Origin: Oscarella lobularis
Taxonomy: Eukaryota > Porifera > Homoscleromorpha > Homosclerophorida > Oscarellidae
Assembly (NCBI RefSeq): GCF_947507565.1
Contig: NC_089183.1
Span: 1,550,001 to 1,614,000, forward strand
Direction: 5' to 3'
Length of the DNA: 64,000 nt
The first letter of the stretch is position 1, and each line of letters begins with the position of its first letter. Made by a program: the position numbers and the translations under genes. Below are positions 12,679-24,154 of this stretch, in pieces. Below the pieces are notes generated by a model that saw only the letters and a program-made list of their open reading frames with translations, ran no database searches and was not told where the DNA came from.

Positions 12679-12850
12679 ATGAGCGTCAACGTCTTCGATC
12701 TACGCAGGAAAGAAATCCTGGGTTTCGTGTCCTATGTCTGCGCGATGGACGGCAAGAATGTGAATAAGAAAGGGAACAGGAAAATCATTAATTAAAGAAG
12801 CGACCCAAGACTTCCTCGTGAAGTCCCTACACGAGCCTACATGGATTATC
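12679..12850 (+). CDS. First exon of an unrecognised gene, split by TTAATTAA
   Basis: An ATG at 12679 opens MSVNVFDLRRKEILGFV and runs to KGNRKII, where TTAATTAA (12788-12795) introduces a stop. Reading that octamer as one TTAA continues in frame through EATQDFLVKSLHEPTWII to a good donor at 12851 (GTAAGT). I do not recognise the family, and no following exon can be assigned with confidence. Confidence 0.4.
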
Positions 12851-12902
12851 GTAAGTCAAAGACATCGGAAAACTAAAGAAAATTCGTCATTTTGAGGTCA
12901 TA

Positions 12903-13685
12903 ATGATGTGCAACAAAGCGGCGCGAAATGAAATGTCGCCGGAAGATATTCCATTCTTGAACCTTCCCGCGCCGAAGGTGGTCTTATCATACGAAACCGA
13001 CAACGACAACGACGAAACCGACAACGACGAGTCTTCCGAAGGACCTCCCTCCGCCTCAGTTAACTCTGCTGCCGACGGGGAAAGTCGACGGAGGACCCCC
13101 TCCACCGCAGTTAACGCTGCCGCCGACAGGAAAGTCGACTGCCGCCGACGGGAAAGTCCACGAAGGAGCCCCTCCGCTGCAGTTAACACCGATGGGAAAG
13201 CCGACAGGGGACCCCCTCCGCCGCAGCTTACGCTGCCGGGAGGGCTCCCGAAAAAGAACACCAGAAAAAGAACACCCTCCCGTCCAGATTACGCTACGTT
13301 CGACGACGCTCCAGCGCGCAGAGCACGACGCCAAGCGCGTGAAGTAATTTTCGCAGGCGCCGTAGAGCCCTTTTATCCGGGCGCCGTTGCGCCCTTTTTT
13401 CTGGGCGTCGTCGCGCCTTTTTTCAGGGCGCCGTTGCGCCCTTTTTTCTGGGCGCCGTTGCGCATGAGACTTTTCCTCTGCGCATTTGCGCATGAGACTT
13501 TTTCCTGGGCGCCGTTACACTACCTCTTTCCTTGTTCGTTCTCTTATTCTGTGATAACATTATACTTTGGGTGGAAATTGTTTTACCTCGGCGATCGCAA
13601 TCGAGGGCTATTAATTCGCGATTCGAAAGCCGCACGCGCATTCGAAGCAAAACGCCAGCGCCCATGGCAGTTAACTTTCGCCTAA
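12903..13685 (+). CDS. Low-complexity open frame built from minisatellites
   Basis: 260 codons open from ATG. The N-terminal part is acidic (ETDNDNDETDNDE) and followed by Ser/Pro/Arg-rich repeats encoded by a roughly 55-bp minisatellite, then Phe/Ala/Pro repeats from a 24-bp minisatellite. No domain is visible. It may be a chance frame through repeats, or a terminal exon of the gene starting at 12679. Confidence 0.2.
   Translation: MMCNKAARNEMSPEDIPFLNLPAPKVVLSYETDNDNDETDNDESSEGPPSASVNSAADGESRRRTPSTAVNAAADRKVDCRRRESPRRSPSAAVNTDGKADRGPPPPQLTLPGGLPKKNTRKRTPSRPDYATFDDAPARRARRQAREVIFAGAVEPFYPGAVAPFFLGVVAPFFRAPLRPFFWAPLRMRLFLCAFAHETFSWAPLHYLFPCSFSYSVITLYFGWKLFYLGDRNRGLLIRDSKAARAFEAKRQRPWQLTFA
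13060..13245. repeat. About 55-bp minisatellite, 3 diverged copies
   Basis: Units share GACGGGAAAGTCGACGGAGG, then ACCCCCTCC-CCGCAGTTAACGCTGCCG. Copy lengths vary by a few bases. Confidence 0.75.
13358..13525. repeat. 24-bp minisatellite (GGGCGCCGTTGCGCCCTTTT)
   Basis: About six copies of CTGGGCGCCGTTGCGCCCTTTTTT, each containing the near-palindrome GGGCGCCGTTGCGCCC. A second motif, GCGCATGAGACTTTT, occurs twice at the end. Confidence 0.8.
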
Positions 13686-13874
13686 GTTGTGTGGCGAGTT
13701 TAGGGCGATTTCGCCTCGAAACAAAGGAAGTTGACGAGCAAAAACTGCTGGATGGATTTGTAAACAAATTACGAAGCGATCGTCATCCATCCTTATCATC
13801 ATAAATTAATTAGCGCTTTCATAGTCTCTATTTACGGCTCTGAGTCAGAATGTTCATACGAATCTGCGTTTATT

Positions 13875-13882
13875 GGTCCAGA
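13875..13882. other. Target-site duplication, left copy (GGTCCAGA)
   Basis: The octamer immediately precedes the left TIR and is identical to 19928-19935. Confidence 0.85.
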
Positions 13883-14448
13883 GGGCAGGGCAGACTTTCG
13901 ATACGCATGCGCGCGTTGCTACGAGCGAACTTGTTACTTTCGTTGTCGATTTCTCTGTGTTCGTAAGGAATATACACTTGTACGGAAGGTGAGAAACTTC
14001 TTATTGACCGATGGTTTATCCACCAAAGTATCAGAGTCGGGGACCCTCTACTTGTGGTACCTAAATTTCAGCCTGTTTTCTTGCCATAGTAGAGTTTGTC
14101 AATGCGTCCAATTTACTGTGCGCAAATTATTTAACATATCGCTATTGCTCGGGTGTAGGAACGAGAATCAACTGACGAAAGAGGTATCTAATATCGCATT
14201 TTTGGAAAACACGCTTTTCGATGTGAAACTCTGTTAGCGATACGTATGTTTTTTGTTAGGTATGAGGCTAAATATTTTGCACTTTGGGTTTATTATATAT
14301 AGTTGTGGTCCAGGTATCGATCTCTTTGAGTGGCCGACGCAAATTTCTTTCGTGCTGCTGCGGCAGGTACGGACTCAATTTCCGTCCTTAAATGACTCAG
14401 AAACTCGCCTGTCGTGTAGTAGTCATCCGCTTCTTCTCTGTCCTCTTC

Positions 14449-17400
14449 TCAATCGTCATTGACTTCATGCTGTGCTTGATCATCTGGTTGTTCGATAGTT
14501 GAAGTTGCAGGTTGGGCGCTTAGAGACTTGGAAAAGGATTGTCCAAGTTCTTTTACTTTTTTCTGCAGAAATCGCTCACAGAAGACACAGGACGTCGTTG
14601 CTGCTAAGCACTCCTGGTGGAACGAGTGGCCACAGCTGAGCAGTATGGCCGTGTCACTCTGGCTGGAGCACGTTTCCAAGTCGCACAGCAAATCGTCAGA
14701 GGGTATTTTTGAAGTGGAGAATCCCAGTGGAAACGAGTGTTGATCCAATGTGCAGCCTAGGACGCCTACAGTCTGTCCACGCTCACTTTACCGATCAAAA
14801 AAGTGGAATAACTTTGGCCTACTTTGTCCGATCGACGCCGTTTTTTCGCCAATGGGATGCTGACAACGTCGGATTTTTGGTTGCGCCCCCGTTTACTCTC
14901 TAGCACGCTAACGGGGTTATTATCTCGTTACTCGGTTAGTGACGTCAGTGACGTCAGCGTAATCCAATTAATTAGCCACGTCACTTAAAGAAGCATCAGC
15001 ACGAATTCCGTCTAAATCGTCCTTGTCGAGCTCTGTTTCCATGTCGTCGTCGTCGTCGTCGCTTTCGGAGTTGTCGCTCTCGCCGCTTTCCGTGTCGCTA
15101 ACACCGAATTCAATGATGAAGCGATCTACGGCTTCTTCCTGTAGACCATCGGTCTCCCAGAAGCGATTCTCCTCCTCCTCTGCCTTCCTGCAGCAGTTAC
15201 GCCATATCTCAGGAGTTACGTGATCGAACGCTTCCGGGACAAGACGTTTGAGGTCTGCCAGTTTGAACGTTTTGTTTCGCTTTTTTTAGGAAATCTTTGA
15301 CTCTCGCCCAAACCAGCTCGATTGGGTTAAGCTCACAGTGAGCTACGGGTGACCTGAGTACAGTATGTCCTGCGCGTTTGGCGTACTCATTGATCTCAAA
15401 TCTCTTCTGTGGAGCGGCCAATTTAATTTTCTCCAAAAGATCTTTCTTCAAATCCTTAGGGTCCCACGGAATTCCATGATTAGAAAGCCAATTCTGCATG
15501 ATTGGCTTCGTCGACGATTTTACAGGCACCTTCTCTATAACCGTGTTATGGTAAGGTGCATTATCTAGCACGATTACGGAATGAGGAGGTAGATTCGGCA
15601 AAAGTTGCTTTTGGAACCATTCCACAAAGTGTGGCCCGTTCATCTCGTCGTGGTAGTCACTTGATTTAGTTTTAGAAATAAAGACGAGTTCTGCTCCTTG
15701 AATCCAGCCTTCTCTCCAACCTAAAAAGAACAGTAATGGTGACAGCAGCTTTTCATAAGCTGTAGGTTACCTGCATGCAAAATAATTAATCTCTGCCCTT
15801 TGCCGCTCGGCCTTTTCCACCCGCCCTTTCCCTCACTATCGAGCCACACTCTTTCAGGCGCCATATGAGCATTTGCCCATGTTTCGTCTAGGAATACTAT
15901 AGGCCTTCCTTCTTTTCGATATTTCCTAATTTCTCGAAGATACTTATGTCTCGACTCAATGATATCTTGTCGTTCGTAAAAGAAGACCTTGTCGTCACGC
16001 TTGGCATACCTAAATTTCAGCTTCCGTAGAACTTTGTGAAGAGTCGATCGTCCGTAAGGAAAATTTCCGTCTGATTTCAATTTAGTCAGAATTTTGTCTA
16101 AAGTGGGGTATTCATGACTCTCGTAAAATTGAGACACGGTCCGTCTTATTAATGCCAGGTCGAAATCATCCAGATTAACAACGAGGCGACTTTTACTGTA
16201 ACGCGTTCTTTTTGATGGTGAGGGATTAATTTTGTTTCCCGATTTCTTGAATTCTTTATGGATAGTGTACAGGGTTTTTCTGCTAAACCCCGTAGCAAGC
16301 GACAACCTCTCCTCCACCCGATTGAGGCTCAAACGCTGCCTTTGGGCTCGTTCCTTCTCAAAGAAGAGCCTGAGTTTCTCGACGAGGACTTTCTCGCAGG
16401 ATCTGACTCGACGAGTTGAGCGAGACATGCTCGAACGATCGAAAACGACGAGAAGACCACCGCAGACAAAAGCAGCAGGGAAACGCGTACGTAGGTGCGC
16501 GCGCGAGCCCATTTTTCTCAATGGACCTCGCGGGACAAGATCGAGCACGGCCAGCGGAGTGCGGAATGCAAGCCCGAGCGAAGAACGATAATTGTTGCCA
16601 TGGCAGTAATTATTCTAAGTCACGTGTCAGATAATCTATTTAGGGTGATCGGTAAAGTGAGCGTGGACAGACTGTAGTTTAAAGAATTTTCTTTTCTTTG
16701 ATTCCGTCATCTCTCCACTTGTGCTGTTTTGAAAGATGTCGACGAATTTCGCTACCAGATACTCCGCAGACTTTCCCGCCAGGTGTGACACGTTTTGTTT
16801 TGCAGGCATTTTTGCTGGAGGCGCCAAAAAGTTTGCCGCGAAAGCTGTGTCGAACTTTTTGGCGCTAAGGACGTGCGCAAACTCTGCAATCTGTTGAGCA
16901 CTTGCCCAAGACGGACACTGCATTCTCAAGAGGCTGTGGAAAATTTCCACTTTTTTTTCACTAAGGACGTTCAAGTATCTGGAGAAGGTCGGCGTCCATT
17001 CAGGTAAGACGGTTTCATAGTGCAGCCAGTCACTTATAGTGGAGAGCATGGCCTTGTTATAATGGTGACGCTGCTGTATGATAAATACTATTGATAGCCG
17101 GATCATCGAGTTTTGCCATAGATGGTACAGGCTGCCACGATGGATGGTTGAGTAGAAGAAGAAAACTAGTGGGACAAGCTCATCTAAGAGGTGACGCAGA
17201 AGTAGAAATTCTCGATCCTTTCCGATTTCAAATAGAGCCAAGATGTTTTCTCGAATCATCATCCACCCCCCGATCACCGCTGCGATCAAAGTCGTCATCC
17301 GTTCGTAACGAGGCTTCTTTGGCAGTACTTTGCGGGTGCCAAAGAGATGCTTAAATAGCCCTATAATATACATATAAGTATATATATATTATATTATATA

Positions 17401-19506
17401 TTAATATGTATCAATAAAATATATAGAATATTTATTAATTTAGTATATGTTTATATAATGTACAGGTATTACCTTCAAAGATCGGATGGTAAAGGGTAAA
17501 CAGATTTTCTAACGAGTTCAAGTAGATATGAAACGGGCCTAAGACAGGCAGCAGAGAGTTGAAAACTGCATGCTCAGGGTTCTAATAATTAAGTAATGAT
17601 AAATGAGGGTTAACACGTATTCTATAATAAGTAATGGACTAGTTTACCTGAGCAATAATTTTTTTTGAAAATAGAACGTTGGATAATCGCCTATTGACGG
17701 CAAAGCATTTTGCTTCAGGTACCTGAAAAATAATTAAGTAATATTTATTCAAAATCTAATTAGTTTACTGTTTCAGAGACGGGTGAATATCTAAGGCATT
17801 TGTCAGCACGCACTTGTAATCTTCCATTGATTTCAGATTTTGATGAAGCTCGTCGATCAGTCGAACACTTCGGAGGAGATCAAGTTCTCTTTGATTGGGT
17901 GCCTCGTAGCACCTAGGATAGAGTCTTTACCAGTCGATATTGTTTGGTTTCCGGCACTTACCGTAAATCAACTAAAGTTTTATGAATATCTTTCAAATTG
18001 AGATTTCGGAAATTCTCCGGAAGAGAAGACAGCCAGTTTTTTGTGAAGTATTCGGGTAAATACGTGGAAACGTGATCCCAGGTGCGTCCGACGTTAACAG
18101 CTCCTTTATTGGTATCAGATGTTGGCTTGTAGTGAATGGACGTCGTTTGAGGAAGAGGGAGAGGAATTCCCCCAATTGTATCTTGTACGTCAACTATGCA
18201 CGTAGCCATGTGTATGGCAGTTGATGTTACAGATGATGTCGGGCGTTGAATGGTGTGAATGGCGTGGAAGTCGTCGATAATGAGCAAGGTAAGCTGATTC
18301 TTATCAACCGCACTTCTAATAAATGTTTCTACCTATTATTTATACATGAATTATAATAAATATATATCTGGGGCATATTCACCTGTTTTTCATTGTCTTT
18401 CGCGAGATCCTTTCTGAATCTCAGTATCGTTCGAGGATGGCCACATATTCCGATCGATCTTCCACACTCAAGAGCTGCTTCGGAGCAGCCTGCGAGAGAC
18501 AAATGCAACCCAACGTCGTTGACAAATGTGGTTAGTTGCTGAAAATCATGATTTCAAAATTTTTAGTTTGAATAATTTACAATTTTTTACCTGGTTGCCA
18601 AGGTATGCAAGACGATACAGTTCAGCTACCACTCTCTGGCGCTTTAGGTCGCCTCTTCTGTCCACGTCTAAACTGCTCGAGTATTCGCTGGTGATAACCT
18701 TCTTCAGGATGTCGAACAGCCCAGGAGCGTGCACGCTGCAGAATTCTTCCATTTCATCTGCACTGTATAATTTGTTTCCTTCCCTGCCGATATGATGGTC
18801 GAAGAGAGCCTTCTGGAAGGATTTCATCAGCCCAGAGAAGTCTATTAGTAGGACATTAATTAAATGCTAAAATGCAGATGGAGACCTGTCTGCTCAATTA
18901 CCGGGATTCGACCGAGACTCCTCAAGTCTCCTGTTCTCGTCTTCTAAGTCTGATATCCGACGGCGACACCTCGACAACTCACTCTGCATGCGTCCCAGTT
19001 CGGCTTTTGTTCTGGCAAGCTCGGTAGTACCCCGAGTTCTTTCCAAATCGGACACTTCCGTGCAGGTAGGCTGCAAAATCAAATTAGCATAATGCTAATA
19101 CAGGTTACGTAGTACAAACCTGTACGGCAGCAACTCTCTTGGCCGGTGGTTCGTAGCGAGGATGTTCGATGAGCTGCTCGCACGAATCCATCTCCTTGAA
19201 GTGGTACCAGCACACGTACGCAGCAGGCTCTCCGGTTATTTCGTCGAGAGGAGCGCAAAGACGAGACGGACACGCGCGCAGGGAGCCTGAACAGCGATCC
19301 GCATCGAAGCGAAAAGCGCAACGACGAAATTCGTCGTAGCGAATACGCGAATGGTCAAGGCAAAGGCAAACGTCGTCGTAGAATCCGCGTTCTCTTGCTT
19401 CTCTACCGTTGTAGGTTTCGAGGGTGCCGAAGCAAGGCGTTTCAGACGCGCGTCGCGCTCGCGTGATGTGGCCGAGAGTGTAAAAACACTGCGCGAGGCT
19501 GTTCAT
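14449..19506 (-). CDS. Trans-element protein with Cys-rich N terminus and C-terminal RING finger, nine exons
   Basis: Exons: 19506-19120, 19070-18902, 18841-18591, 18538-18383, 18293-17962, 17912-17769, 17722-17648, 17581-17473, and 17360-16677 continuing at 14766-14449 beyond a nested transposon. Exon 1 is Cys/His-rich (VCLCLDH, CPSRLC, CWYH); exon 2 is a coiled coil (LGRMQSELSRCRRRISDLED). The middle has LLIIDDFHAIHTIQRP and SLAGCSEAALECGRSIG. The last exon has VLPKKPRYERMTTLIAAVI and HHYNKAMLSTISDWL, and ends with a RING-like CDLETC..ILLSCGHSFHQECL..CVFC. I have seen related uncharacterised proteins in cnidarians and sponges; no named domain covers the core. The Tc1 insertion at a TA separates RKFFK from LGVLGC in frame. 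The exon 6 donor lacks one G (CAgtaaac), which throws exon 7 out of frame. Confidence 0.8.
14769..16674 (-). mobile_element. Tc1/mariner-superfamily transposon nested in the RING gene
   Basis: The TIRs CAGTCTGTCCACGCTCACTT plus TACCGATC stand at 14769-14796 and inverted at 16647-16674. TA dinucleotides flank both (14767-14768 and 16675-16676), the canonical TA target duplication. Length is 1906 bp, with one transposase gene inside. Excision in silico rejoins the host exon in frame, so the insertion postdates a functional host element. Confidence 0.95.
14968..16428 (-). CDS. IS630/Tc1/mariner transposase, one intron, one homopolymer frameshift
   Basis: The start is set at the Met of MSRSTRRVRSCEKVLVEK, with upstream Met at 16548 as an alternative. 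An N-terminal HTH is followed by the catalytic core: IVFLDETW (first D), SVIVLDNAPYH (second D) and HCELNPIELVWARVK (E). A short intron (about 15771-15721) splits codon HAG|GW in phase 1. After the last motif an A7 run at 15281-15287 shifts the frame; with one A fewer it continues FKLADLKRLVPEAF to an Asp-rich tail (DDDDDDMETELDKDD) and TAA at 14968. The enzyme cuts and pastes DNA at TA sites in the nucleus. Apart from the A run it looks intact and young. Confidence 0.9.
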
Positions 19507-19927
19507 AACTGAAGCAATCCACGAAATCGTCGAAACCGAAGGCGCGCGAACGATCTGTCGATCTGGCAGGATCGGGCTGTAAGTTCGCGCGATTTTTGCA
19601 CGATTTAGCTACAGAATGGAACATTTCTTCGCTACGTAAGTTTGCTAGTAGCTGTTCTAGAGCGAAACGTCACGACGTTGCGAAGATAAGATCAGCTGAG
19701 GATTGGCCCGCCGACTTCAGCGCCGTTTTTCTCGAAACACGTACCCTATTTTTTTATTTACGTATGAGTCAGATGAAAGTGTGATAAATGCTCTTTCGAT
19801 CGGTGCGTCGTTCGAGCTTATCGTGGGTGACCCCGCCTTATCGTGGCTGATCGAATTCGATTAAGTAATTATCCTATACGTAATTCGCCTAGCAACGCGC
19901 GCATGCGTATCGAAAGTCTGCCCTGCC

Positions 19928-19935
19928 GGTCCAGA
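19928..19935. other. Target-site duplication, right copy (GGTCCAGA)
   Basis: The octamer immediately follows the right TIR and matches the left copy base for base. Confidence 0.85.
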
Positions 19936-20090
19936 ATGGTCTCGTGATCCGTTAATTAAAGCCTAGCGTGCGCTCATATCATGGCGAAGGTAAAAATCGT
20001 TTCCCCTTCGGTTTGAGCCCTCCGTTCACTCCTAAAGGAGAAAAAACTTAGCATGTTATTGGCATTACATTCCAGTAAGCAATAGAATGC

Positions 20091-20440
20091 ATGCCGTGCA
20101 CCGACGAATGGTACGCAGATCCTAATGTAAATGAGCTCGAAGAGATCGCTGTCCCGCTGTCCCTGCTACACGACCTTCCCATATATGACATGCGTTCGTC
20201 AACAGCTTTGCAAACAAAGCAACATTTATCAGAAGAGCCTGAGCTTGATTCAGATCGCCAAGCTGGGGGCTTTGAAGTGTGATATTCTTGCCTGCAATTT
20301 CGCAAACATCATCGGCGGTCGAATCTTTAACGGCAACATCCGCATTGATTTGTGTGAGGGAATTGCCAGAGTCTTGGAGTTTTTCCACATGCTTTCTATT
20401 TCTTTCGTCCAATACTCGCTCGCGCTCTCGTATTTTGGTA
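20091..20440 (-). CDS. Possible exon of an unrecognised gene, cut by a MITE
   Basis: Minus-strand frames here look protein-like (for example ERVLDERNRKHVEKLQDSG) and end at the insertion point of the element at 20446. The continuation beyond the element (21359 upward) is short and its frame is ambiguous. I cannot name a family. Confidence 0.2.
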
Positions 20441-20445
20441 TGTTG

Positions 20446-21353
20446 CACCGTAGATAGAAGAGAAAGGGGATAGGCAACTCCCGTAGTCACGTGATACTTT
20501 CATATAGAGTTCGTATGACCATGGTATGGCGGTAAGCGTGTCCCACTCACGTCCCGTATGCGACCACTCTTCGGTCGAATTGCTACGAGAAGACGTACTT
20601 TCATTTGCATCAGACCGCGTGAATCTATTACCTTATCGGCGTTAGTGGTTCTGAGAGTTTCAAATCGGTGCTTTGTGTTATTTCCATGGTCACGCTAAGG
20701 CTAGTATCCTTTCGTACCCTCTGCACTCTCGCGGAGTTATCTTTCCTACTGCTTTTTCGCTTATACGATGCACAGAGCCAACTTGTACAGCTCAATGCTG
20801 CCAAAAGAAGCCAAAACCACAAGAGACGGCTCGCAGCAGTACATTTCCTATGTTGCGCAGCGCGTCTGATCGTACCGACTGCTCGCAGTAGACTTCGGAA
20901 AGGAGAACGATTTGCAGCATAGCATGCACCTTAGTCTTTAGCCTAACGCTTGCGCTACTGGGCGAATGTAAAGACGGTGTAGCAGCTGCTGTACTGTTTA
21001 CCGCGCGTTCCCATTCATTTCATTGTAAAACAGTGGCAAGTTTATATACGTAAATAGTGTATTTTGGTATCTTTTGCAGAAGTATGCCTAGACAACTTGC
21101 ATTATATGAAGAAAAGGCGAATATAGTCAGAAATCGAGAAGCAATACAAAGCAAAATGTTCACGACGACGAGGAAATGCCGCTTAATGTCGGAACACAAA
21201 CCGACTCCCCGTAAGAGCACATTTACAAAATTTTGCGGCGAGAACATCGTTGAGACCCTTGCGGACAGCATCCATTTTCTTGTCCCACGCCTAGCGCATA
21301 AAGGTATTACGTGACTACGGGAGTTGCCTATCCCCTTTCTCTTCTATCTATGG
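20446..21353. mobile_element. Non-autonomous TIR element, 908 bp, 5-bp TSD
   Basis: Ends CCRTAGATAGAAGAGAAAGG plus GGATAGGCAACTCCCGTAGTCACGT are inverted at 20446-20490 and 21309-21353 (about 44 bp, two mismatches). The pentamer TTGCA flanks both ends (20441-20445 and 21354-21358). No transposase is visible inside. A 5-bp TSD is typical of Transib/RAG-type and some other superfamilies, so assignment is open. Confidence 0.85.
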
Positions 21354-21552
21354 TTGCACTCTTAGCAGCTTCAAGAACAGATATGCTAGGAGACCATTTG
21401 TAGCAGCAAAATTGTTTTTGAAAAGGTAGGTTTTAGAAATGAGAATCCCTAAGGGAACATCTAAATCACAGACAATTCAAATGGCGTCGATTTTCTGACG
21501 TCCTAACACCAAAAAATTATTCATCGTCGTCGTCCAGCTCTTCACTGTAGGT

Positions 21553-21889
21553 TGCAACGTGCGCCTCAATTGAGGAGGGAGAAGAGTGGAAGGACAAACT
21601 GCGGTCCGCAGCGATTGAAGGCATGAAAAGCTCAAAGAACTTTTGTCCTCAGTCTGACGTTGAAACCGACAGCGAAGAAGAAGAGCAGGAGGAAGATCGT
21701 CAGCAACAGATAGAGTCCTACTATCATGCTATCTTTGTCGCGCAGGCCCTTCTTCATTTCGCCGACGACAAGGGAAACGAGAAAGTAGATGCTGCATTTT
21801 GCCTGTCAACAAGGTTGAATAAAGCTAAACTACAGAGCATGAAGAAGATGAAGCAGGCGACTATACATGATTACTTAAGGAAAAAGTAG
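21553..21889 (+). pseudogene. C-terminal fragment of a pogo/Tigger-like transposase
   Basis: After a TGTAG acceptor at about 21549 the frame reads EEWKDKLRSAAIEGM, an acidic stretch (ETDSEEEEQEEDRQQ), then ALLHFADDKGNEKVDAAF and the terminus KKMKQATIHDYLRKK followed by TAG. The end matches the C terminus common to pogo/CENP-B-type transposases. The DDE core is absent upstream, so this is a fragment. Confidence 0.6.
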
Positions 21890-21899
21890 CGCCTAACAA

Positions 21900-24150
21900 A
21901 CTTGAACAACCTTGTTTCATTTCATTTCAAAGTCATTTATCAAAATAACATGCGTTTTGTTTAAACGGCCACCTGTTTATAGCGGCTCCTTAACTTGAGC
22001 AAGTAGGTGACCGCAATAATTACGTTTCACTGTATTTATATCAAATGAAAATTTGTCATTTCTCTCTATTTCATCATCATGTGTCATCATCCATCGTCAG
22101 CCGTCATCATCATCTTCAATCATTTTCTGTTATCTGTAATCAACGTCAGCCATTATGTGACGAATCTGTCTTCATCATCACCCGTCACTCAGCCATTATG
22201 TGAAATATCCTTCGTCGTTATCACCTTTCACTCAGCCATCATTGGAAACAATATAAATTAACAATTAATTTATGTTTCAGTTATTAACTCTTTATTATTT
22301 TGGCAGGCGCCACTGCCAGGAAAGATAGTTGCCTCCACGGAAGACGACAAACAAGCAAAGTTTTCTGTATAGATTTCACTCCTTTTCGCGTAATTTTTTT
22401 TCAGGGGGCTAGTTGTGGAAGGCAATGTGCTACTTCTATCGAAGACGTCTAACGAGGTATCTGTATCATTTCCGCGTATTTGTTTTGCTTTCTTCTTTTG
22501 AGATTTGAGTCGGATGCAAGGCTAAAGACGACTGGACGACGTGGTAAGTGGAGGGAAGAAGACAGGAGGTATATGAATTTAGTGCCCGCAATTGTACTAG
22601 CTGGCTCTTTTAGTACTAGATTTCGACGTGGGATGAAGTAGATGAAAAAGAAGGGGATATTGGATAAGAAGAAGAGTGGAAGGAGAAGGACTGGACGATG
22701 ACAGGGCAGAGGTATCACTGTGGACTGCTCCTTTATTCTTTTCCTTTTTTTGTTTGAGCTATAGGTAGTAGGTACCGCGAGAAGAAAAAGACCAAGGGAC
22801 AGTGGATATAGCGTGCTGGTGCTTCGCAAAAACTTCTAAAATGTTTCGTCCATTGGCGACGCCCAAACTTTGGCTGCACGCAAAATCTCTTTGTGAATCT
22901 CCTTCTATCTAACTTTCTCCTCCTTTACCGCAGCTAAAACTTGCGACAGCAAAGACACGACGGAGAAGGGATTGTCCTGCTCTTGCGGCGGCCGCATCAA
23001 GGGATTGAATTGAGAATGAGTAGCACTGATCTAACTAACTACATACAGTTCACGCCATATTCGGTCGGGAAACCGTTGGAGACGCGAACAACGATCCGAA
23101 CAAGCAAGCTTGGATGCGAGAGACGACAACGGGCAGGAGCAAGAAGAGCGGCAAAGAGAAAGCAATTTTTTATCTTGAGAAGTAGCTGTCTTGTGGAAGG
23201 TCGTCAACGCTCTGTCTGATGAAAAACTAACGCAAGGTCCGGACGTGCGCTGCATCACCAGACGTCTTGAAGCGCGTCAAAAACTACCTCGCTCCTTCAA
23301 ATCAACAAAAAGCTGACTCGTCTCCTTCAAGACTCTCTAGGAGGAAACAGACTAAGCGTTTAAAAATAAAAGAACGATAGGAAGACAAAGGTTGCTGTAC
23401 AAAGTCCTACACCAAACTACTCACTCTAGTACCATCGAAGCGTAGATTACCCGGATATATCCGGGAGTGTTCGCGAAGTAAGCTGCCGCAGCGAAACCAC
23501 CGTGAGGACGCGGACTAGCCACTCCATTGTCAGGTTAACTTTGAACCCTGCAAAACTGCTACTTCCTTTTCTACCAATAGGGCTTCACGGCTGTTTCACT
23601 GCGGCAGCGTAATACAGTAGAGAGCCCGGAGAGAACCCGTATTAATTGGGGGTGCGGTTTCCTACGCGACGACGAAACGGGCTCCGATCGTCGCTGCGAA
23701 GTGATTCTACCCAGTTTTCTGGGCTTCAGGTAACGTATTTGAGTAAAATGCAATTGCTTGTCCTGCTTTGGGCTTTTTTCAGCGTCTCGGAAAGAAGATT
23801 TGGCCACCCCCGGTTGATCTCTGGTTAGCGCTTCCCTACACCTGATGCAGTATTCCTCGTACGATCATCTGCTTTCTTGTAGATCGCCGAAAAGGGCTCG
23901 ACTGACAGATTTCTTGCACACCTTTTTTTCAGCCAAGAATGGCCACCAAACTCAACCGGAAGTCGAAAGGACGCGTTTAAGCTAAGAGGCGTTTTAGGTG
24001 TATAACGCTAGTAAAATTTATTTGTACAAGAGGGGTTAATTGCAGGCAAGGTTAGCGGCCCACCGCAAAGCTGAGGTCGAGGTCAAAGCGTTTATTCTAG
24101 CTCGAGGTCAAAGCGTTTATTCTAGCGCACTATGCGAAGGTCTTTTTCTC
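21900..24150. other. No gene recognised
   Basis: Contains CATCATC/GTCATCATC-rich tracts at 22070-22240, a perfect 16-bp palindrome CCCGGATATATCCGGG (around 23450-23465), and a 24-bp tandem duplication (CTCGAGGTCAAAGCGTTTAT..., about 24083-24126). Short Arg-rich open frames at 22941-23219 have no support. Confidence 0.5.
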
Positions 24151-24154
24151 TAGC

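Larger units (their letters stand above)
13883..19927 (-). mobile_element. Complete TIR DNA transposon with 8-bp TSD, carrying a RING-finger gene
   Basis: The left end at 13883 reads G then GGCAGGGCAGACTTTCGATA and continues CGCATGCGCGCGTTGCTA. The right end at 19927 is the inverted copy, about 38 bp nearly perfect. The 8-bp sequence GGTCCAGA lies directly outside both ends (13875-13882 and 19928-19935), as expected for a target-site duplication. The only gene inside is the nine-exon minus-strand gene at 19506-14449. Removing the nested Tc1 element (14769-16674) leaves about 4.1 kb. An 8-bp TSD is known for hAT, P, MuDR, Zisupton and some other superfamilies, but the encoded protein lacks motifs I can assign to any of them. 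It may be a little-described superfamily. Confidence 0.85.

Noticed and set aside
13056-13493. Minus-strand 145-codon Arg-rich protein
   Set aside because: It reads through two minisatellites and has no non-repeat sequence of note.
15023-15223. Plus-strand Ser-rich frame
   Set aside because: It is the complement of the Asp-rich tail of the Tc1 transposase.
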